In this document: piece after piece, positions 1 through 10,817 of the stretch
How the letters are laid out: each line of letters opens with the position of its first letter
Position numbering within the stretch: the stretch's first letter is position 1
From: Yersinia thracica
GTDB lineage: Bacteria; Pseudomonadota; Gammaproteobacteria; Enterobacterales; Enterobacteriaceae
Length of the DNA stretch: 64,000 nt
Assembly (NCBI RefSeq): GCF_902170565.1
Contig: NZ_CABHXX010000008.1
Location: forward strand, 18,611 to 82,610
Direction: 5' to 3'
Position numbers and translations under genes: made by a program
Notes under the pieces: model-generated
The model's database searches: none
Told to the model about the DNA's origin: nothing
What the model saw: the letters and a program-made list of their open reading frames with translations, nothing else

Positions 1-2080
1 ACGCGTTGCTGAGGAAGCCCGTAAAATGGCAGCCGAAAATGAAGGTAAATGGCCAGCACCTGTGGCTGAGCAGACTGAATCTGCCGATTACCACGTAACC
101 ACCTCACAACATGCGCGCGCCGCGGAAGATGAAAACGACGCCAAAGTTGAAGGTGATCGCCGCAGCCGCACTCGTGGTGGTAAAGCAACTAAACAGAAGA
201 AAGGCAATAAACTCTCCGAGTCTAAAGCTGATCGCGAAGAAGCACGTGCTGTTGGCCGTAAAGGCAAACGTAAACCAAGCACATTACAACAGAGCTTCAA
301 CAAGCCTGTTGTTGCCGTTAACCGCGATGTAGTGATTGGCGAGACGGTAACTGTTGCTGAACTGGCAAACAAAATGGCTGTTAAAGGTTCTCAGGTCATC
401 AAAGCAATGATGAAACTGGGTGCAATGGCAACCATTAACCAGGTTATCGATCAGGAAACAGCACAGCTGGTTGCTGAAGAGATGGGCCACAAAGTTATCC
501 TGCGTCGTGAAAACGAGCTGGAAGAAGCGCTGATGAGCGACCGTGATACCGGCGCTGAAGCTGCAGCTGAGCATCGCGCTCCCGTTGTGACCATTATGGG
601 CCACGTTGACCACGGTAAAACTTCTCTGCTGGATTACATCCGCTCCACGAAAGTGGCGTCAGGTGAAGCCGGCGGTATTACACAGCACATCGGTGCTTAT
701 CACGTTGAAACTGAAAACGGCATGATCACTTTCCTGGATACACCAGGACACGCCGCGTTTACTTCAATGCGTGCCCGTGGTGCTCAGGCGACTGATATCG
801 TGGTGCTGGTTGTCGCAGCCGACGATGGCGTGATGCCACAGACTATCGAAGCTATTCAGCATGCCAAAGCGGCGAACGTGCCAGTTGTGGTTGCAGTGAA
901 TAAAGTCGATAAGCCAGCCGCTGACCCAAGCCGTGTTAAAACTGAATTGATTCAATACGGTATTATATCCGAAGATTTTGGCGGCGATGTTCCATTCATC
1001 GAAGTATCTGCGAAAGTCGGTACCGGTATTGATAATTTGCTGCAAGCAATTCTGCTGCAAGCTGAAGTCATGGAACTGAAAGCCGTTCGTACTGGCATGG
1101 CAAGTGGTGTTGTCATCGAATCCTTCTTGGATAAAGGCCGTGGCCCAGTTGCTACCGTGCTGGTTCAACAAGGTACGCTGAACAAAGGTGATATCGTACT
1201 GTGTGGCTTCGAGTATGGCCGTGTACGTGCGATGCGTGACGAGCTGGGCCGTGATATCACGTCTGCTGGTCCGTCTATTCCGGTTGAGATCCTTGGCTTA
1301 TCCAGTGTTCCTGCTGCTGGTGATGAAGTTACCGTTGTTCGTGACGAGAAGAAAGCTCGTGAAGTTGCACTGTATCGTCAGGGCAAATTCCGTGAAGTTA
1401 AGCTGGCTCGTCAGCAGAAATCTAAACTGGAAAACATGTTTGCTAACATGACTGAAGGTGAAGTTTCTGAACTGAACATCGTCATCAAATCTGACGTACA
1501 GGGTTCTTGTGAAGCTATCTGTGATTCACTGGAAAAACTGTCTACCGATGAAGTAAAAGTCCGCATTGTGGGTTCAGGCGTTGGTGGTATCACCGAAACT
1601 GACGCAACACTGGCCGCAGCTTCTGGCGCAATCATCCTTGGCTTTAACGTTCGTGCTGATGCTTCAGCGCGTCGTGTAGTAGAAACTGAAGGCTTGGATC
1701 TGCGTTACTACTCAGTCATTTATAGCTTGATTGATGAAGTTAAGCAGGCGATGAGTGGTATGCTGGCACCTGAGTACAAACAACAAATCATTGGTTTGGC
1801 TGAAGTTCGTGATGTATTTAAATCACCGAAATTTGGCGCCATTGCTGGTTGTATGGTTACTGAGGGTGTGATTAAGCGTAATAATCCAATCCGTGTTCTG
1901 CGCGACAACGTGGTTATCTATGAAGGCGAGCTGGAATCTCTGCGCCGCTTCAAAGATGACGTCAACGAAGTTCGTAATGGTATGGAATGTGGTATCGGCG
2001 TTAAGAACTACAATGACGTCCGTACGGGCGATGTGATCGAAGTCTTCGAAATTATCGAAATCAAACGTACTATCGATTAA
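1..2080 (+). CDS. infB: Translation initiation factor IF-2, 5' end outside the window
   Basis: IF-2 is the GTPase that brings formyl-Met-tRNA to the 30S subunit and promotes 50S joining. The reading frame is open from base 2, so only the C-terminal part (about 690 residues of a normally ~890-residue protein) is seen. After a charged N-terminal linker rich in Lys, Arg and Glu comes the G domain: P-loop GHVDHGKT encoded near 598-621, DTPGH near 735-750 and NKVD near 899-910. The beta-barrel and fMet-tRNA-binding C-terminal domains follow and end in [10 protein letters not shown]. The first visible ATG (26) is internal, because the codons before it continue the IF-2 sequence. It heads the rbfA-truB cluster and is followed by a strong hairpin. 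Assignment is by near-identity to the E. coli protein. Confidence 0.98.
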   Translation, partial: RVAEEARKMAAENEGKWPAPVAEQTESADYHVTTSQHARAAEDENDAKVEGDRRSRTRGGKATKQKKGNKLSESKADREEARAVGRKGKRKPSTLQQSFNKPVVAVNRDVVIGETVTVAELANKMAVKGSQVIKAMMKLGAMATINQVIDQETAQLVAEEMGHKVILRRENELEEALMSDRDTGAEAAAEHRAPVVTIMGHVDHGKTSLLDYIRSTKVASGEAGGITQHIGAYHVETENGMITFLDTPGHAAFTSMRARGAQATDIVVLVVAADDGVMPQTIEAIQHAKAANVPVVVAVNKVDKPAADPSRVKTELIQYGIISEDFGGDVPFIEVSAKVGTGIDNLLQAILLQAEVMELKAVRTGMASGVVIESFLDKGRGPVATVLVQQGTLNKGDIVLCGFEYGRVRAMRDELGRDITSAGPSIPVEILGLSSVPAAGDEVTVVRDEKKAREVALYRQGKFREVKLARQQKSKLENMFANMTEGEVSELNIVIKSDVQGSCEAICDSLEKLSTDEVKVRIVGSGVGGITETDATLAAASGAIILGFNVRADASARRVVETEGLDLRYYSVIYSLIDEVKQAMSGMLAPEYKQQIIGLAEVRDVFKSPKFGAIAGCMVTEGVIKRNNPIRVLRDNVVIYEGELESLRRFKDDVNEVRNGMECGIGVKNYNDVRTGDVIEVFEIIEIKRTID

Positions 2081-2107
2081 TCGCCTCAGATCTGCTTATA
2101 TCCATTT

Positions 2108-2125
2108 GGGGGGCCTTGGCCCCCC
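2108..2125 (+). terminator. Perfect GC palindrome between infB and rbfA
   Basis: Eight-base arms GGGGGGCC and GGCCCCCC around TT form a very stable stem 28 bases after the infB stop. The run that follows is AATTT rather than a long T tract, so it is more likely a partial attenuator or a processing/stability element between infB and rbfA than a full terminator. Confidence 0.6.
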
Positions 2126-2145
2126 AATTTGTCTGGAGAATCCAA

Positions 2146-2556
2146 ATGGCAAAAGAATTCAGCCGTTCTCAGCGTGTTTCACAAGAAATGCAAAAAGAGA
2201 TCGCACTCATCTTACAGCGCGAAATCAAAGACCCTCGTGTTGGCATGGCGACCGTGTCAGGTATCGAGCTATCTCGTGATTTGGCTTACGCTAAAGTCTT
2301 TGTGACCTTCCTGAACGTGTTAACCGATAATGCCTCACCGGATACAGTAAAAAATGGCATTAAAGCACTGCAAGATGCCTCCGGTTATATCCGCACTCTG
2401 CTGGGTAAAGCAATGCGCTTGCGTATCGTGCCAGAACTGACTTTCGCCTATGACAACTCTCTGATTGAAGGGATGCGGATGTCTAACCTGGTGACTAACG
2501 TCATCAAAAATGATGCAGAACGTCAGGTTAATCCAGGAAACGACGAGGAGAAGTAA
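2146..2556 (+). CDS. rbfA: 30S ribosome-binding factor RbfA
   Basis: RbfA is a small KH-fold protein that binds the 30S subunit and assists late maturation of 16S rRNA, especially in the cold. The 136-residue product starts [10 protein letters not shown] as in E. coli. The frame is open further upstream to 2116, but the extra ten residues would be encoded across the hairpin and are not part of the family, so ATG 2146, preceded by CTGGAGAATCC, is chosen. The family core ([25 protein letters not shown], quoted here only as a recognisable stretch by its first residues IKDPRVG) is intact. The stop overlaps the truB start by one base (TAATG), implying translational coupling. Confidence 0.97.
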   Translation: MAKEFSRSQRVSQEMQKEIALILQREIKDPRVGMATVSGIELSRDLAYAKVFVTFLNVLTDNASPDTVKNGIKALQDASGYIRTLLGKAMRLRIVPELTFAYDNSLIEGMRMSNLVTNVIKNDAERQVNPGNDEEK

Positions 2557-3500
2557 TGGGTCGTCCACGTCGTCGCGGCCGTGACATTAACGGCGTTCTG
2601 TTATTGGATAAGCCGCTGGGCCTCTCCTCCAATGACGTTTTACAAAAGGTAAAACGCCTCTTTAGCGCAAACCGCGCAGGCCATACTGGTGCACTTGATC
2701 CTTTGGCGACCGGTATGTTGCCTATCTGTCTGGGCGAAGCGACCAAGTTTTCCCAATTTTTGCTAGATTCAGATAAACGCTACCGTGTTGTGGCCCGTTT
2801 AGGTCAACGGACTGATACCTCGGATGCCGAAGGCGCATTAATCAGCGAGCGGGAAGTTAATGTCACGCAGGCGCAGATGGATGCCGCTCTGGACAGTTTC
2901 CGTGGTGACAGCCAGCAAGTGCCATCGATGTATTCTGCGTTGAAGCATCAAGGCAAGCCGTTGTATGAATATGCCCGTCAGGGGATTGAAGTAGAACGTG
3001 AAGCGCGCAGTATTACTGTGTACGAGCTGCTCTTTATCCGCTGGGAAGGTAATGACCTGGAGCTGGAAATTCATTGCTCTAAAGGGACTTACATTCGCAC
3101 CATTGTTGATGATTTGGGTGAATTATTGGGTTGCGGCGCGCATGTCAGTTATTTGCGCCGTTTGCAGGTAGCGACTTATCCCAGTGATCGCATGGTGACT
3201 TTAGAGCAGTTAACTGCGATGGTTGAAGCGGCACAAGCAGAAGAGCGTTCGCCAAATGCGGAACTGGATGCGCTGCTATTGCCGATGGACAGTGCAGTAT
3301 TAAATTTCCCTGAAGTCAATCTGTTACCTGCTGTTGCTGCTTATGTAAAACAAGGGCAGCCAGTGCATGTAGCCGGTGCGCCAGGCGAAGGAATGGTTCG
3401 TATCACTGAAGGCGAAGAGCGTAATTTCATTGGTATTGGCACCATTGCAGAAGATGGCCGTGTGGCTCCTAAGCGCTTGGTTGTGGAATATGCTGAGTAG
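2556..3500 (+). CDS. truB: tRNA pseudouridine-55 synthase TruB
   Basis: TruB isomerises U55 to pseudouridine in the T loop of elongator tRNAs and also acts as a tRNA chaperone. The 314-residue protein has the TruB-family motif GALDPLATG with the catalytic Asp at residue 48, the KRYR segment at 75-78 and the [16 protein letters not shown] block, followed by a C-terminal PUA domain. Its ATG overlaps the rbfA stop codon by one base, so the two are co-translated. Size and start match the E. coli protein. Confidence 0.97.
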   Translation: MGRPRRRGRDINGVLLLDKPLGLSSNDVLQKVKRLFSANRAGHTGALDPLATGMLPICLGEATKFSQFLLDSDKRYRVVARLGQRTDTSDAEGALISEREVNVTQAQMDAALDSFRGDSQQVPSMYSALKHQGKPLYEYARQGIEVEREARSITVYELLFIRWEGNDLELEIHCSKGTYIRTIVDDLGELLGCGAHVSYLRRLQVATYPSDRMVTLEQLTAMVEAAQAEERSPNAELDALLLPMDSAVLNFPEVNLLPAVAAYVKQGQPVHVAGAPGEGMVRITEGEERNFIGIGTIAEDGRVAPKRLVVEYAE

Positions 3501-3622
3501 GGCCTAGCGGCCTACCTTGCGATCCCGCGGTTCAAAGAGTAGAATAGTGCGGCTTACATATTGGGTTGCTGAATTAGAGATCGGCGCCTGTCTTAATTTA
3601 TCTATATATTTGGAGTTGTATC

Positions 3623-3892
3623 ATGTCTCTAAGTGTTGAAGCGAAAGCTAAAATCGTTGCTGACTTCGGTCGCGGTGCCAATGACACCGGTTCAAGCGAA
3701 GTTCAAGTTGCTCTGTTGACTGCTCAAATTAACCATTTGCAAAGTCACTTCTCCGAGCACAAAAAAGATCACCACAGTCGTCGTGGTCTGCTGCGTATGG
3801 TATCCACGCGTCGTAAGCTGCTGGATTACCTGAAGCGTGAAGACATATCGCGTTATGCTTCCCTGATCGAGCGTCTGGGTCTGCGTCGCTAA
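3623..3892 (+). CDS. rpsO: 30S ribosomal protein S15
   Basis: S15 (89 residues) is a primary 16S rRNA-binding protein of the 30S platform. The sequence is close to identical to enterobacterial S15, including the rRNA-contact stretch [11 protein letters not shown]. The 122-base gap from truB to rpsO contains its own promoter region and the leader that in E. coli folds into an autoregulatory pseudoknot bound by S15; I see AT-rich sequence and a TTGGAG Shine-Dalgarno just before ATG 3623, but have not folded the pseudoknot. A strong terminator follows at 3911-3936, with pnp beyond it. Confidence 0.98.
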   Translation: MSLSVEAKAKIVADFGRGANDTGSSEVQVALLTAQINHLQSHFSEHKKDHHSRRGLLRMVSTRRKLLDYLKREDISRYASLIERLGLRR

Positions 3893-3910
3893 GTCTGCGA
3901 GTTTCGGGAG

Positions 3911-3936
3911 AAAGGGGCCAAATTGGCCCCTTTTTT
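3911..3936 (+). terminator. rho-independent terminator after rpsO
   Basis: Arms GGGGCCAA and TTGGCCCC separated by one A, followed by six T residues, 19 bases after the rpsO stop. In E. coli the equivalent terminator is leaky and lets part of the transcription enter pnp. Confidence 0.93.
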
Positions 3937-4017
3937 CTAAGAAGCAATGATAAAATACGCTAGTATATTGTTGTTGTTCTATATTTTTAAAAAAGGATCT
4001 TCCGGTGCAGAGGTTCG

Positions 4018-4072
4018 CGCGGCTAATGAGAGACTTTAACTCAATGGGAGTTAAGGGTTGTCATTAGTCGCG
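4018..4072 (+). promoter_or_regulatory. pnp leader double hairpin (RNase III site)
   Basis: The pnp leader has a long stem: outer arms CGCGGCTAATGA (4018-4029) and TCATTAGTCGCG (4061-4072) pair fully apart from one G-U, and an inner stem TTAACTC/GAGTTAA lies between them. In E. coli the corresponding stem is cut by RNase III, after which PNPase degrades the duplex and represses its own mRNA. The same place and shape here imply conserved autoregulation. Confidence 0.85.
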
Positions 4073-4152
4073 AGGATGCAGTGTGAAGGTATTAGTAACA
4101 GGTGGATGGAGAGTCAATACGATCCGGCACCGCATAGTATAAGGATACTATT

Positions 4153-6273
4153 TTGCTGACTCCGATTATTCGTAAATTCCAGTACGGCCAACATACCGTC
4201 ACCATCGAAACTGGCATGATGGCCCGCCAGGCAACTGCTGCTGTAATGGTAAGCATGGATGACACCGCAGTATTCGTCACTGTTGTTGGCCAAAAGAAAG
4301 CTAAACCAGGCCAGAGTTTCTTCCCTCTGACAGTTAACTATCAGGAGCGTACTTACGCTGCTGGCCGTATCCCAGGCAGCTTCTTCCGTCGTGAAGGCCG
4401 CCCAAGTGAAGGCGAAACGCTGACTTCACGTCTGATTGACCGTCCGATTCGCCCACTGTTCCCAGACAGCTTCCTGAATGAAGTTCAGGTTATTGCGACT
4501 GTTGTTTCGGTTAACCCACAAATTAACCCAGATATCGTGGCATTAATTGGTGCATCAGCTGCGCTGAGCTTGTCAGGTATTCCATTCAACGGCCCAATCG
4601 GTGCTGCGCGTGTTGGTTTTATCAACAACCAGTACGTGCTGAACCCAACCACTGACGAGCTGAAAGAAAGCCGCCTGGACTTGGTGGTTGCCGGTACTGC
4701 TGCTGCGGTATTGATGGTTGAATCAGAAGCACAAATTCTGTCTGAAGATCAAATGTTGGGCGCGGTTGTCTTCGGCCACGAACAACAACAAATTGTGATT
4801 GAAAATATCAATGCTCTGGTTGCTGAAGCGGGCAAACCGAAGTGGGATTGGCATGCAGAGCCAGTGAACGAAGCGCTGCACGCGCGCGTTGCTGAGTTGG
4901 CTGCTGCTCGTCTGGGTGACGCATACCGTATCACCGAGAAACAAGAGCGTTATACACAAGTTGATGCTATCAAAGCTGACGTGACTGAAGCGCTGTTAGC
5001 GCAAGACGATACTTTAGATGCTTCTGAAATTCAGGATATCTTGGGCAGCGTTGAGAAAAACGTCGTGCGTAGCCGTGTATTAGCTGGCGAACCGCGTATT
5101 GATGGCCGCGAAAAAGACATGATCCGTGGTCTGGATGTGCGTACCGGCGTATTGCCACGTACTCATGGTTCTGCGTTGTTCACCCGTGGCGAAACTCAGG
5201 CGCTGGTTACCGCAACACTGGGTACTGCACGTGATGCACAAAATATTGATGAGCTGATGGGTGAGCGTACTGACTCATTCCTGCTACACTATAATTTCCC
5301 TCCATATTGTGTTGGTGAAACCGGTATGGTTGGCTCACCGAAACGTCGTGAAATTGGCCATGGCCGTTTGGCGAAACGTGGTGTGTTGGCAGTGATGCCA
5401 AGCCCAAGTGAGTTCCCTTACACTGTCCGTGTGGTTTCTGAAATCACCGAGTCTAATGGTTCTTCTTCAATGGCTTCTGTTTGTGGTGCTTCTCTGGCCC
5501 TGATGGATGCAGGTGTACCGATTAAAGCCGCTGTTGCTGGTATCGCAATGGGTCTGGTTAAAGAAGATGAAAACTTTGTTGTTCTGTCTGATATTCTGGG
5601 TGACGAAGATCACTTGGGCGACATGGACTTTAAAGTAGCCGGCAGCCGTGACGGTATCACCGCACTGCAAATGGATATTAAAATCGAAGGCATCACCCGC
5701 GAAATCATGCAGGTGGCTCTGAACCAAGCTAAGGGTGCGCGTCTGCACATTCTGGGCGTTATGGAACAGGCTATCAGCACTCCGCGCGGCGATATCTCTG
5801 AATTTGCTCCACGTATCTACACCATGAAAATCAATCCTGAGAAAATCAAGGATGTGATTGGTAAAGGTGGTTCTGTGATCCGTGCGCTGACTGATGAAAC
5901 TGGCACCACCATTGAAATCGAAGATGATGGCACCATTAAGATTGCAGCAACTGACGGCGACAAAGCGAAACATGCGATTCGCCGTATCGAAGAAATTACT
6001 GCTGAAATCGAAGTGAACCGTATCTATGCGGGTAAAGTGACTCGTATTGTTGATTTCGGTGCATTTGTAGCAATCGGCGGCGGTAAAGAAGGTCTGGTTC
6101 ATATTTCTCAAATCGCTGACAAGCGCGTAGAGAAAGTGACTGACTATCTGCAAATGGGCCAAGAAGTCCCAGTGAAAGTAATGGAAGTTGATCGTCAGGG
6201 CCGTATCCGCCTGAGCATCAAAGAAGCCACTACTCCTGACGCAGAAGCACCAGCACCAGAAGCAGCAGAGTAA
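4153..6273 (+). CDS. pnp: Polyribonucleotide nucleotidyltransferase (PNPase)
   Basis: PNPase is the phosphorolytic 3'-5' exoribonuclease of the RNA degradosome and also makes 3' tails. The 706-residue product starts at TTG 4153 ([16 protein letters not shown]), as the E. coli gene also starts with TTG; AAGGA lies upstream at 4141-4145. Two RNase PH-like cores are followed by a KH domain ([10 protein letters not shown] near residue 570) and an S1 domain from about 621 ([16 protein letters not shown]). The C-terminal tail is Ala/Pro/Glu rich, as usual. It is preceded by the RNase III-type hairpin leader and followed by nlpI. Confidence 0.98.
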   Translation: MLTPIIRKFQYGQHTVTIETGMMARQATAAVMVSMDDTAVFVTVVGQKKAKPGQSFFPLTVNYQERTYAAGRIPGSFFRREGRPSEGETLTSRLIDRPIRPLFPDSFLNEVQVIATVVSVNPQINPDIVALIGASAALSLSGIPFNGPIGAARVGFINNQYVLNPTTDELKESRLDLVVAGTAAAVLMVESEAQILSEDQMLGAVVFGHEQQQIVIENINALVAEAGKPKWDWHAEPVNEALHARVAELAAARLGDAYRITEKQERYTQVDAIKADVTEALLAQDDTLDASEIQDILGSVEKNVVRSRVLAGEPRIDGREKDMIRGLDVRTGVLPRTHGSALFTRGETQALVTATLGTARDAQNIDELMGERTDSFLLHYNFPPYCVGETGMVGSPKRREIGHGRLAKRGVLAVMPSPSEFPYTVRVVSEITESNGSSSMASVCGASLALMDAGVPIKAAVAGIAMGLVKEDENFVVLSDILGDEDHLGDMDFKVAGSRDGITALQMDIKIEGITREIMQVALNQAKGARLHILGVMEQAISTPRGDISEFAPRIYTMKINPEKIKDVIGKGGSVIRALTDETGTTIEIEDDGTIKIAATDGDKAKHAIRRIEEITAEIEVNRIYAGKVTRIVDFGAFVAIGGGKEGLVHISQIADKRVEKVTDYLQMGQEVPVKVMEVDRQGRIRLSIKEATTPDAEAPAPEAAE

Positions 6274-6282
6274 TTAGTATTC

Positions 6283-6314
6283 CACAGCTCCTTACTGATG
6301 AGTGAGGAGCTGTG
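6283..6314 (+). terminator. Stem-loop between pnp and nlpI
   Basis: CACAGCTCCTTAC (6283-6295) pairs with GTGAGGAGCTGTG (6302-6314) with one G-U pair and a six-base loop. There is no T run after it, so it may protect the pnp 3' end or attenuate rather than terminate fully before nlpI. Confidence 0.6.
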
Positions 6315-6395
6315 TTATCTCGAGGGCAGGATGCTCTTGTATTAAACAAATGGATGAAAGGATATTTATCCAATGTTTGTCTTCGGGAGTAGGAA

Positions 6396-7280
6396 ATGAA
6401 GCCTTTCTTGCGCTGGTGTTACGTTGTGACAGCACTGATGCTGGCAGGATGCAGCAACCATGATTGGCGTAAAGACGAGGTATTGGCAATTCCGTTGCAA
6501 CCTACGTTGCAGCAGGAAGTGATTCTGGCGCGCATGGAACAAATCCTTGCAAGTCGGGCACTTACGGATGATGAGCGCGCGCAGCTTTTATATGAGCGCG
6601 GAGTGCTGTATGATAGCCTCGGGCTACGGGCACTAGCGCGAAATGATTTTTCGCAAGCGTTAGCTATTCGTCCTGATATGCCAGAAGTTTTTAACTATCT
6701 GGGCATTTATTTAACGCAGGCAGGCAATTTTGATGCTGCCTATGAAGCGTTTGATTCTGTACTAGAGCTTGATCCAACTTACAATTACGCGCGTTTAAAC
6801 CGGGGTATCGCTCTGTATTATGGCGGTCGATTCCCGTTAGCGCAGGATGATCTGCAGGCGTTTTATCAAGACGATCCAAATGATCCCTTCCGTTCGTTAT
6901 GGCTGTATCTGGTGGAAAGAGAAATCGATCCTAAGACAGCTGCAGTAGCGTTACAACAGCGCTATGAAAAATCGGACAGAGGGCAATGGGGATGGAATAT
7001 TGTCGAATTCTACTTGGGCACAATCAGCGAAAAAACGCTGATGGAACGGCTCAAGGCAGATGCAATGGATAACACTTCGCTCGCTGAGCATCTCAGTGAA
7101 ACTGACTTCTATTTAGGTAAACATTACCTAAGTCTGGGGGACAAGAACACTGCTTCGGCGCTGTTCAAACTGACGGTAGCTAACAACGTTCATAACTTTG
7201 TTGAGCACCGCTATGCATTGTTGGAATTGGCGCTTTTGGGCCAAGAACAAGACGACCTATCGGAATCGGACCAGCAATAG
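6396..7280 (+). CDS. nlpI: Outer-membrane lipoprotein NlpI
   Basis: NlpI is a TPR-repeat lipoprotein that scaffolds peptidoglycan endopeptidases with the protease Prc and affects cell division. The 294-residue product has a lipoprotein signal ([19 protein letters not shown]) with the lipidated Cys at 19 in lipobox LAGC. TPR-type helices follow, e.g. [19 protein letters not shown] and [19 protein letters not shown]. The start has GGGAGTAGG upstream. It lies between pnp and deaD as in E. coli. Confidence 0.97.
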   Translation: MKPFLRWCYVVTALMLAGCSNHDWRKDEVLAIPLQPTLQQEVILARMEQILASRALTDDERAQLLYERGVLYDSLGLRALARNDFSQALAIRPDMPEVFNYLGIYLTQAGNFDAAYEAFDSVLELDPTYNYARLNRGIALYYGGRFPLAQDDLQAFYQDDPNDPFRSLWLYLVEREIDPKTAAVALQQRYEKSDRGQWGWNIVEFYLGTISEKTLMERLKADAMDNTSLAEHLSETDFYLGKHYLSLGDKNTASALFKLTVANNVHNFVEHRYALLELALLGQEQDDLSESDQQ

Positions 7281-7328
7281 CTGACGAACAATTATTAGCC
7301 TGATATACCTTGGTTTTTACCAACGTTA

Positions 7329-7355
7329 ATCACCCTAACAGGTGATGGCCTTTTT
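7329..7355 (+). terminator. Probable terminator after nlpI
   Basis: ATCACC and GGTGAT pair around a six-base loop (7329-7346), followed by GGCC and five T residues. It lies 49 bases after nlpI, before the yrbN-deaD transcription unit. Confidence 0.5.
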
Positions 7356-7396
7356 GTTCGTTTTATAATCTAATTTGAGCCGGTTCACACTTTTCA

Positions 7397-7477
7397 ATGA
7401 AAATGACTGAAAATTTTCTCGACGAGTTATGTAGACTGGCTGCCATTATTAATGAGGCACGTGTACATGACTACTGA
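7397..7477 (+). CDS. yrbN: Small protein YrbN (26 residues)
   Basis: The reading frame from ATG 7397 encodes [18 protein letters not shown] followed by NEARVHDY and a TGA stop. As I recall it, this is essentially the E. coli small protein YrbN, which also sits immediately before deaD. Its stop codon lies inside deaD, giving an 11-base overlap (7467-7477), so translation of the two is probably coupled. Function is unknown. The gene is below usual annotation length limits; support is the conserved sequence and position. Confidence 0.88.
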   Translation: MKMTENFLDELCRLAAIINEARVHDY

Positions 7478-9446
7478 GCTTGAAACCTCTTTTGCTGATC
7501 TGGGGCTGTCCGCTCCAATTCTTTCCGCTCTGACTGATCTTGGTTATGAAAAACCATCTCCTATTCAGTTGGAATGTATTCCACACCTGTTGAACGGCCG
7601 TGATGTTCTCGGCATGGCACAAACTGGTAGTGGTAAAACAGCCGCATTTGGTCTGCCGCTGTTGCACAACATTGACCCGACATTGAAAGCGCCACAGGTA
7701 CTGGTGTTAGCACCGACCCGTGAGTTGGCTATCCAGGTTGCACAGGCACTGACCGATTTTTCAAAACACATGAACGGCGTTAACGTGGTGGCCCTGTACG
7801 GCGGTCAGCGTTATGACGTTCAATTACGCGCTTTGCGCCAAGGGCCACAAGTTGTTGTCGGCACCCCAGGTCGTCTGTTAGACCACCTGAAACGCGGTAC
7901 TCTTAACCTGTCCAACCTGAGCGGTTTAGTGTTGGATGAAGCAGATGAAATGCTGCGTATGGGCTTTATCGAAGACGTCGAAACTATCATGGCGCAGATC
8001 CCAGCGGAACATCAGACTGCTCTGTTCTCTGCTACCATGCCAGAAGCGATTCGTCGTATCACCCGTCGCTTTATGAAAGAACCACAGGAAGTCCGCATTC
8101 AATCTAGCGTGACGACCCGCCCTGACATTAGCCAGAGTTTCTGGAGAGTCGGTGGTGGTTATAACAAGAAAGAAGCGTTGGTTCGCTTCCTGGAATCTGA
8201 AGATTTCGATGCAGCCATCATCTTCGTGCGCACCAAAAATGCGACGCTGGAAGTTGCAGAAGCTCTGGAACGTAGTGGTTACAACAGCGCAGCATTGAAC
8301 GGCGACATGAACCAGGCGCTGCGTGAGCAGACACTGGATCGCCTGAAAGATGGCCGTCTGGATATCCTGATTGCGACTGACGTTGCTGCTCGTGGGCTGG
8401 ATGTTGAACGTATCAGCTTAGTTGTAAACTATGATATCCCTATGGATTCAGAGTCTTATGTTCACCGTATCGGCCGTACTGGCCGTGCGGGTCGTGCAGG
8501 CCGTGCATTACTGTTCGTAGAGAACCGTGAACGTCGTCTGTTACAGAACGTTGAACGTACCATGAAGCTGACTATCCCTGAAGTTCAGTTGCCAAACGCA
8601 GAATTGCTGGGCGAGCGCCGCTTAGCTAAATTCGCAGCGAAAGTGGGCCAACAGCTGGAAAGCAGTGATTTGGATATGTACCGCGCGTTGCTGGCGAAGC
8701 TGCAACCAGAAGAAGAGTTTGATCTCGAAACTCTGGCTGCCGCACTGCTGAAAATGGCACAAGGCGAACGTCCTTTGATCCTGCCACCGGAAGCACCGCG
8801 TCGTCCACAGCGTGAATTCAATTCTCGCGATGACCGTGGTAGCGATCGCGGCCGTGATCGTAATGACAGCCGTCGTGAACCTCGTTCTGACAGCCGCGAC
8901 GGTGGCGAGCGTCCAGCACGTCGCGAACGTCGTGATGTTGGCGAGATGGAACTGTACCGCATTGAAGTGGGCCGTGATGATGGTGTTGAAGTTCGTCATA
9001 TCGTTGGCGCTATCGCTAACGAAGGTGATATCAGCAGCCGTTATATCGGCAACATCAAGCTGTTTGCTTCGCATTCAACTATCGAGCTGCCAAAAGGCAT
9101 GCCGGGTGAAATGTTATCTCACTTCACTCGTACCCGTATCCTGAACAAGCCGCTGAACATGCAGCTGTTGGGTGATGCACAGCCGCATGAGCGCCGTGAG
9201 CGCCCAGCAGGTGGTAATGGTGGTGGTGAGCGCCGTGGTGGTGCTGGCCGTTCAGCCGGTGGCGAACGTCGTGAAGGCGCAGGTGCTCCTCCTCGTCGTT
9301 CATTCGGCAGCGACCGTGCTCCAGCGGGTGGTGGCGAACAACGTCGTGGTAATCGTGATGGTCAGCGCTCAGCTGCACCTGCACCACGTCGCGATGATGC
9401 CGCAGCGCCAGCCGCACCTGCTCGCCGTCGTTTCGGTGATGCATAA
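7467..9446 (+). CDS. deaD: Cold-shock DEAD-box RNA helicase DeaD/CsdA
   Basis: DeaD unwinds structured RNA, aids 50S assembly at low temperature and joins the cold degradosome. The product is 659 residues from ATG 7467 ([19 protein letters not shown]). The frame is open five codons further up, but those codons lie within yrbN and are not in the family. Visible motifs: Q motif around residue 28-34, Walker A AQTGSGKT 51-58, DEAD about 156-159, SAT (FSATMPEA), and motif [14 protein letters not shown] dimerisation/RRM-like DbpA domain ([20 protein letters not shown]) follows, then an Arg/Gly-rich tail from about 570. The tail is longer and more repetitive than the E. coli one. A strong terminator follows. 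Confidence 0.97.
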   Translation: MTTELETSFADLGLSAPILSALTDLGYEKPSPIQLECIPHLLNGRDVLGMAQTGSGKTAAFGLPLLHNIDPTLKAPQVLVLAPTRELAIQVAQALTDFSKHMNGVNVVALYGGQRYDVQLRALRQGPQVVVGTPGRLLDHLKRGTLNLSNLSGLVLDEADEMLRMGFIEDVETIMAQIPAEHQTALFSATMPEAIRRITRRFMKEPQEVRIQSSVTTRPDISQSFWRVGGGYNKKEALVRFLESEDFDAAIIFVRTKNATLEVAEALERSGYNSAALNGDMNQALREQTLDRLKDGRLDILIATDVAARGLDVERISLVVNYDIPMDSESYVHRIGRTGRAGRAGRALLFVENRERRLLQNVERTMKLTIPEVQLPNAELLGERRLAKFAAKVGQQLESSDLDMYRALLAKLQPEEEFDLETLAAALLKMAQGERPLILPPEAPRRPQREFNSRDDRGSDRGRDRNDSRREPRSDSRDGGERPARRERRDVGEMELYRIEVGRDDGVEVRHIVGAIANEGDISSRYIGNIKLFASHSTIELPKGMPGEMLSHFTRTRILNKPLNMQLLGDAQPHERRERPAGGNGGGERRGGAGRSAGGERREGAGAPPRRSFGSDRAPAGGGEQRRGNRDGQRSAAPAPRRDDAAAPAAPARRRFGDA

Positions 9447-9475
9447 GCCTTAGTTCATCTCTGATGATTAAAACA

Positions 9476-9501
9476 AAACCAGCCCTCGGGCTGGTTTTTT
9501 T
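9476..9501 (+). terminator. rho-independent terminator after deaD
   Basis: AAACCAGCCC and GGGCTGGTTT form a ten-base-pair stem with a TC loop and a T7 tract, 29 bases after the deaD stop. The A-rich flank would let it also serve the opposite-strand yhbW. Confidence 0.93.
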
Positions 9502-9530
9502 ATGTCTGCGATATTCAACTTGTGAATGAA

Positions 9531-10553
9531 CTACAGGCGCTCGGCGGGTTGCAAGTCTTGTTGCAAACTGGCAACTATTTCAAATGAATACAATCGTGCT
9601 TGGTGATCAAAAATCTGGCCATTGACCATCAATTCATCGGCCTGAGTTTCCCGCAATAGTGACTGAAGCCCGTGCCGGACTTTACTTTTATCGCCAATGA
9701 TAGACAGGCGCAGCGCTTGGTCGACACCAAACTGCTCTGCCGGAGAACAGATTTTCTCCATATCGTCGACGGGCGGTGGTAATTGGCCCGGTGTACCACG
9801 GCGCAGATTGACAAACTGCTGCTGCATCGAAGTAAACAGGAAACGGGCATCACGCTCAGTATCTGCGGCCACGACATTCACACACACAATCGCATAAGGT
9901 TTTGGCCACTGAGCGGAAGGTTTGAAATTCTCCCGATACAGTTTGAGCGCCTGGAATAGCATGTCTGGTGCAAAATGCGAGGCGAAAGCAAAGGGCAGGC
10001 CCATGGCAGCTGCTAATTGCGCGCTATACAAGCTAGAGCCCAGCAGCCACAGAGGGACATGCAAACCCTGGCCGGGGACGGCTTGTACCGCTTGCCCAGG
10101 TTGCACATCGGCAAAATAGTTTTGCAGTTCGCGTACATCGGACGGGAAATTATCAACCTCACCAGAGAGATGGCGGCGTAGCGCCATCATAGTGCGCTGA
10201 TCACTGCCGGGGGCCCGGCCAAGGCCGAGGTCGATGCGGTCAGGATACAGCGAGGCAAGGGTACCAAACTGTTCAGCTATCACCAGCGGTGAATGGTTTG
10301 GCAGCATAACACCGCCTGAACCGACGCGGATGGTGCTGGTGCCACCGGCAATATAGCCAATGAGCACGGAGGTCGCGGCGCTGGCAATGCCGGTCATATT
10401 ATGGTGTTCGGCCAGCCAGTAGCGGTGATATCCCCATTTTTCAGTATGTTGAGCTAAGTCCAACGAGGCATGAAATGCATCTCGTGGGGTCTTGCCCTGC
10501 GCTATTGGTGATAAATCGAGTACTGAAAGTGGCACGGCCTTTTTGTCAGTCAT
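9531..10553 (-). CDS. yhbW: Luciferase-like flavin monooxygenase YhbW
   Basis: This belongs to the bacterial luciferase-like F420/FMN-dependent monooxygenase family; the substrate is unknown. It is 340 residues from ATG 10553 ([17 protein letters not shown]); 34 further codons are open upstream but have no family counterpart. Hallmarks of the TIM barrel seen: [41 protein letters not shown] and [20 protein letters not shown]. Convergent with deaD. E. coli has the tryptophan permease mtr between yhbW and yhbV; it is absent here, and the 264 bases upstream of yhbW show no gene. Confidence 0.95.
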   Translation of the reverse strand: MTDKKAVPLSVLDLSPIAQGKTPRDAFHASLDLAQHTEKWGYHRYWLAEHHNMTGIASAATSVLIGYIAGGTSTIRVGSGGVMLPNHSPLVIAEQFGTLASLYPDRIDLGLGRAPGSDQRTMMALRRHLSGEVDNFPSDVRELQNYFADVQPGQAVQAVPGQGLHVPLWLLGSSLYSAQLAAAMGLPFAFASHFAPDMLFQALKLYRENFKPSAQWPKPYAIVCVNVVAADTERDARFLFTSMQQQFVNLRRGTPGQLPPPVDDMEKICSPAEQFGVDQALRLSIIGDKSKVRHGLQSLLRETQADELMVNGQIFDHQARLYSFEIVASLQQDLQPAERL

Positions 10554-10817
10554 AGAATCGTCCATCTTAACCTTAGTCGAGTCGCTTGAAGGGCGAGCGC
10601 GTTTATTGATAAACGCATTGATTTTAAAGAGATAACTACGGATTACCATATTCACTATGTGAATAAATCACAGCAATAACAGCCATTCATGAATAAGAGC
10701 ATAATCGAAATAGTGTCTTTCGGGAGGGGAATAAATGCGGCCTGAAAGGGGACACAATTGTTTGTGTGAATAATCAGTGTGAATAAATGGGGAACCGTGG
10801 CCCCCCCGCCTAATCTA

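Noticed and set aside
5467..6162. 231-codon minus-strand frame inside pnp
   Set aside because: Long shadow frame of a highly expressed gene with biased codons; no family match and no promoter or ribosome site.
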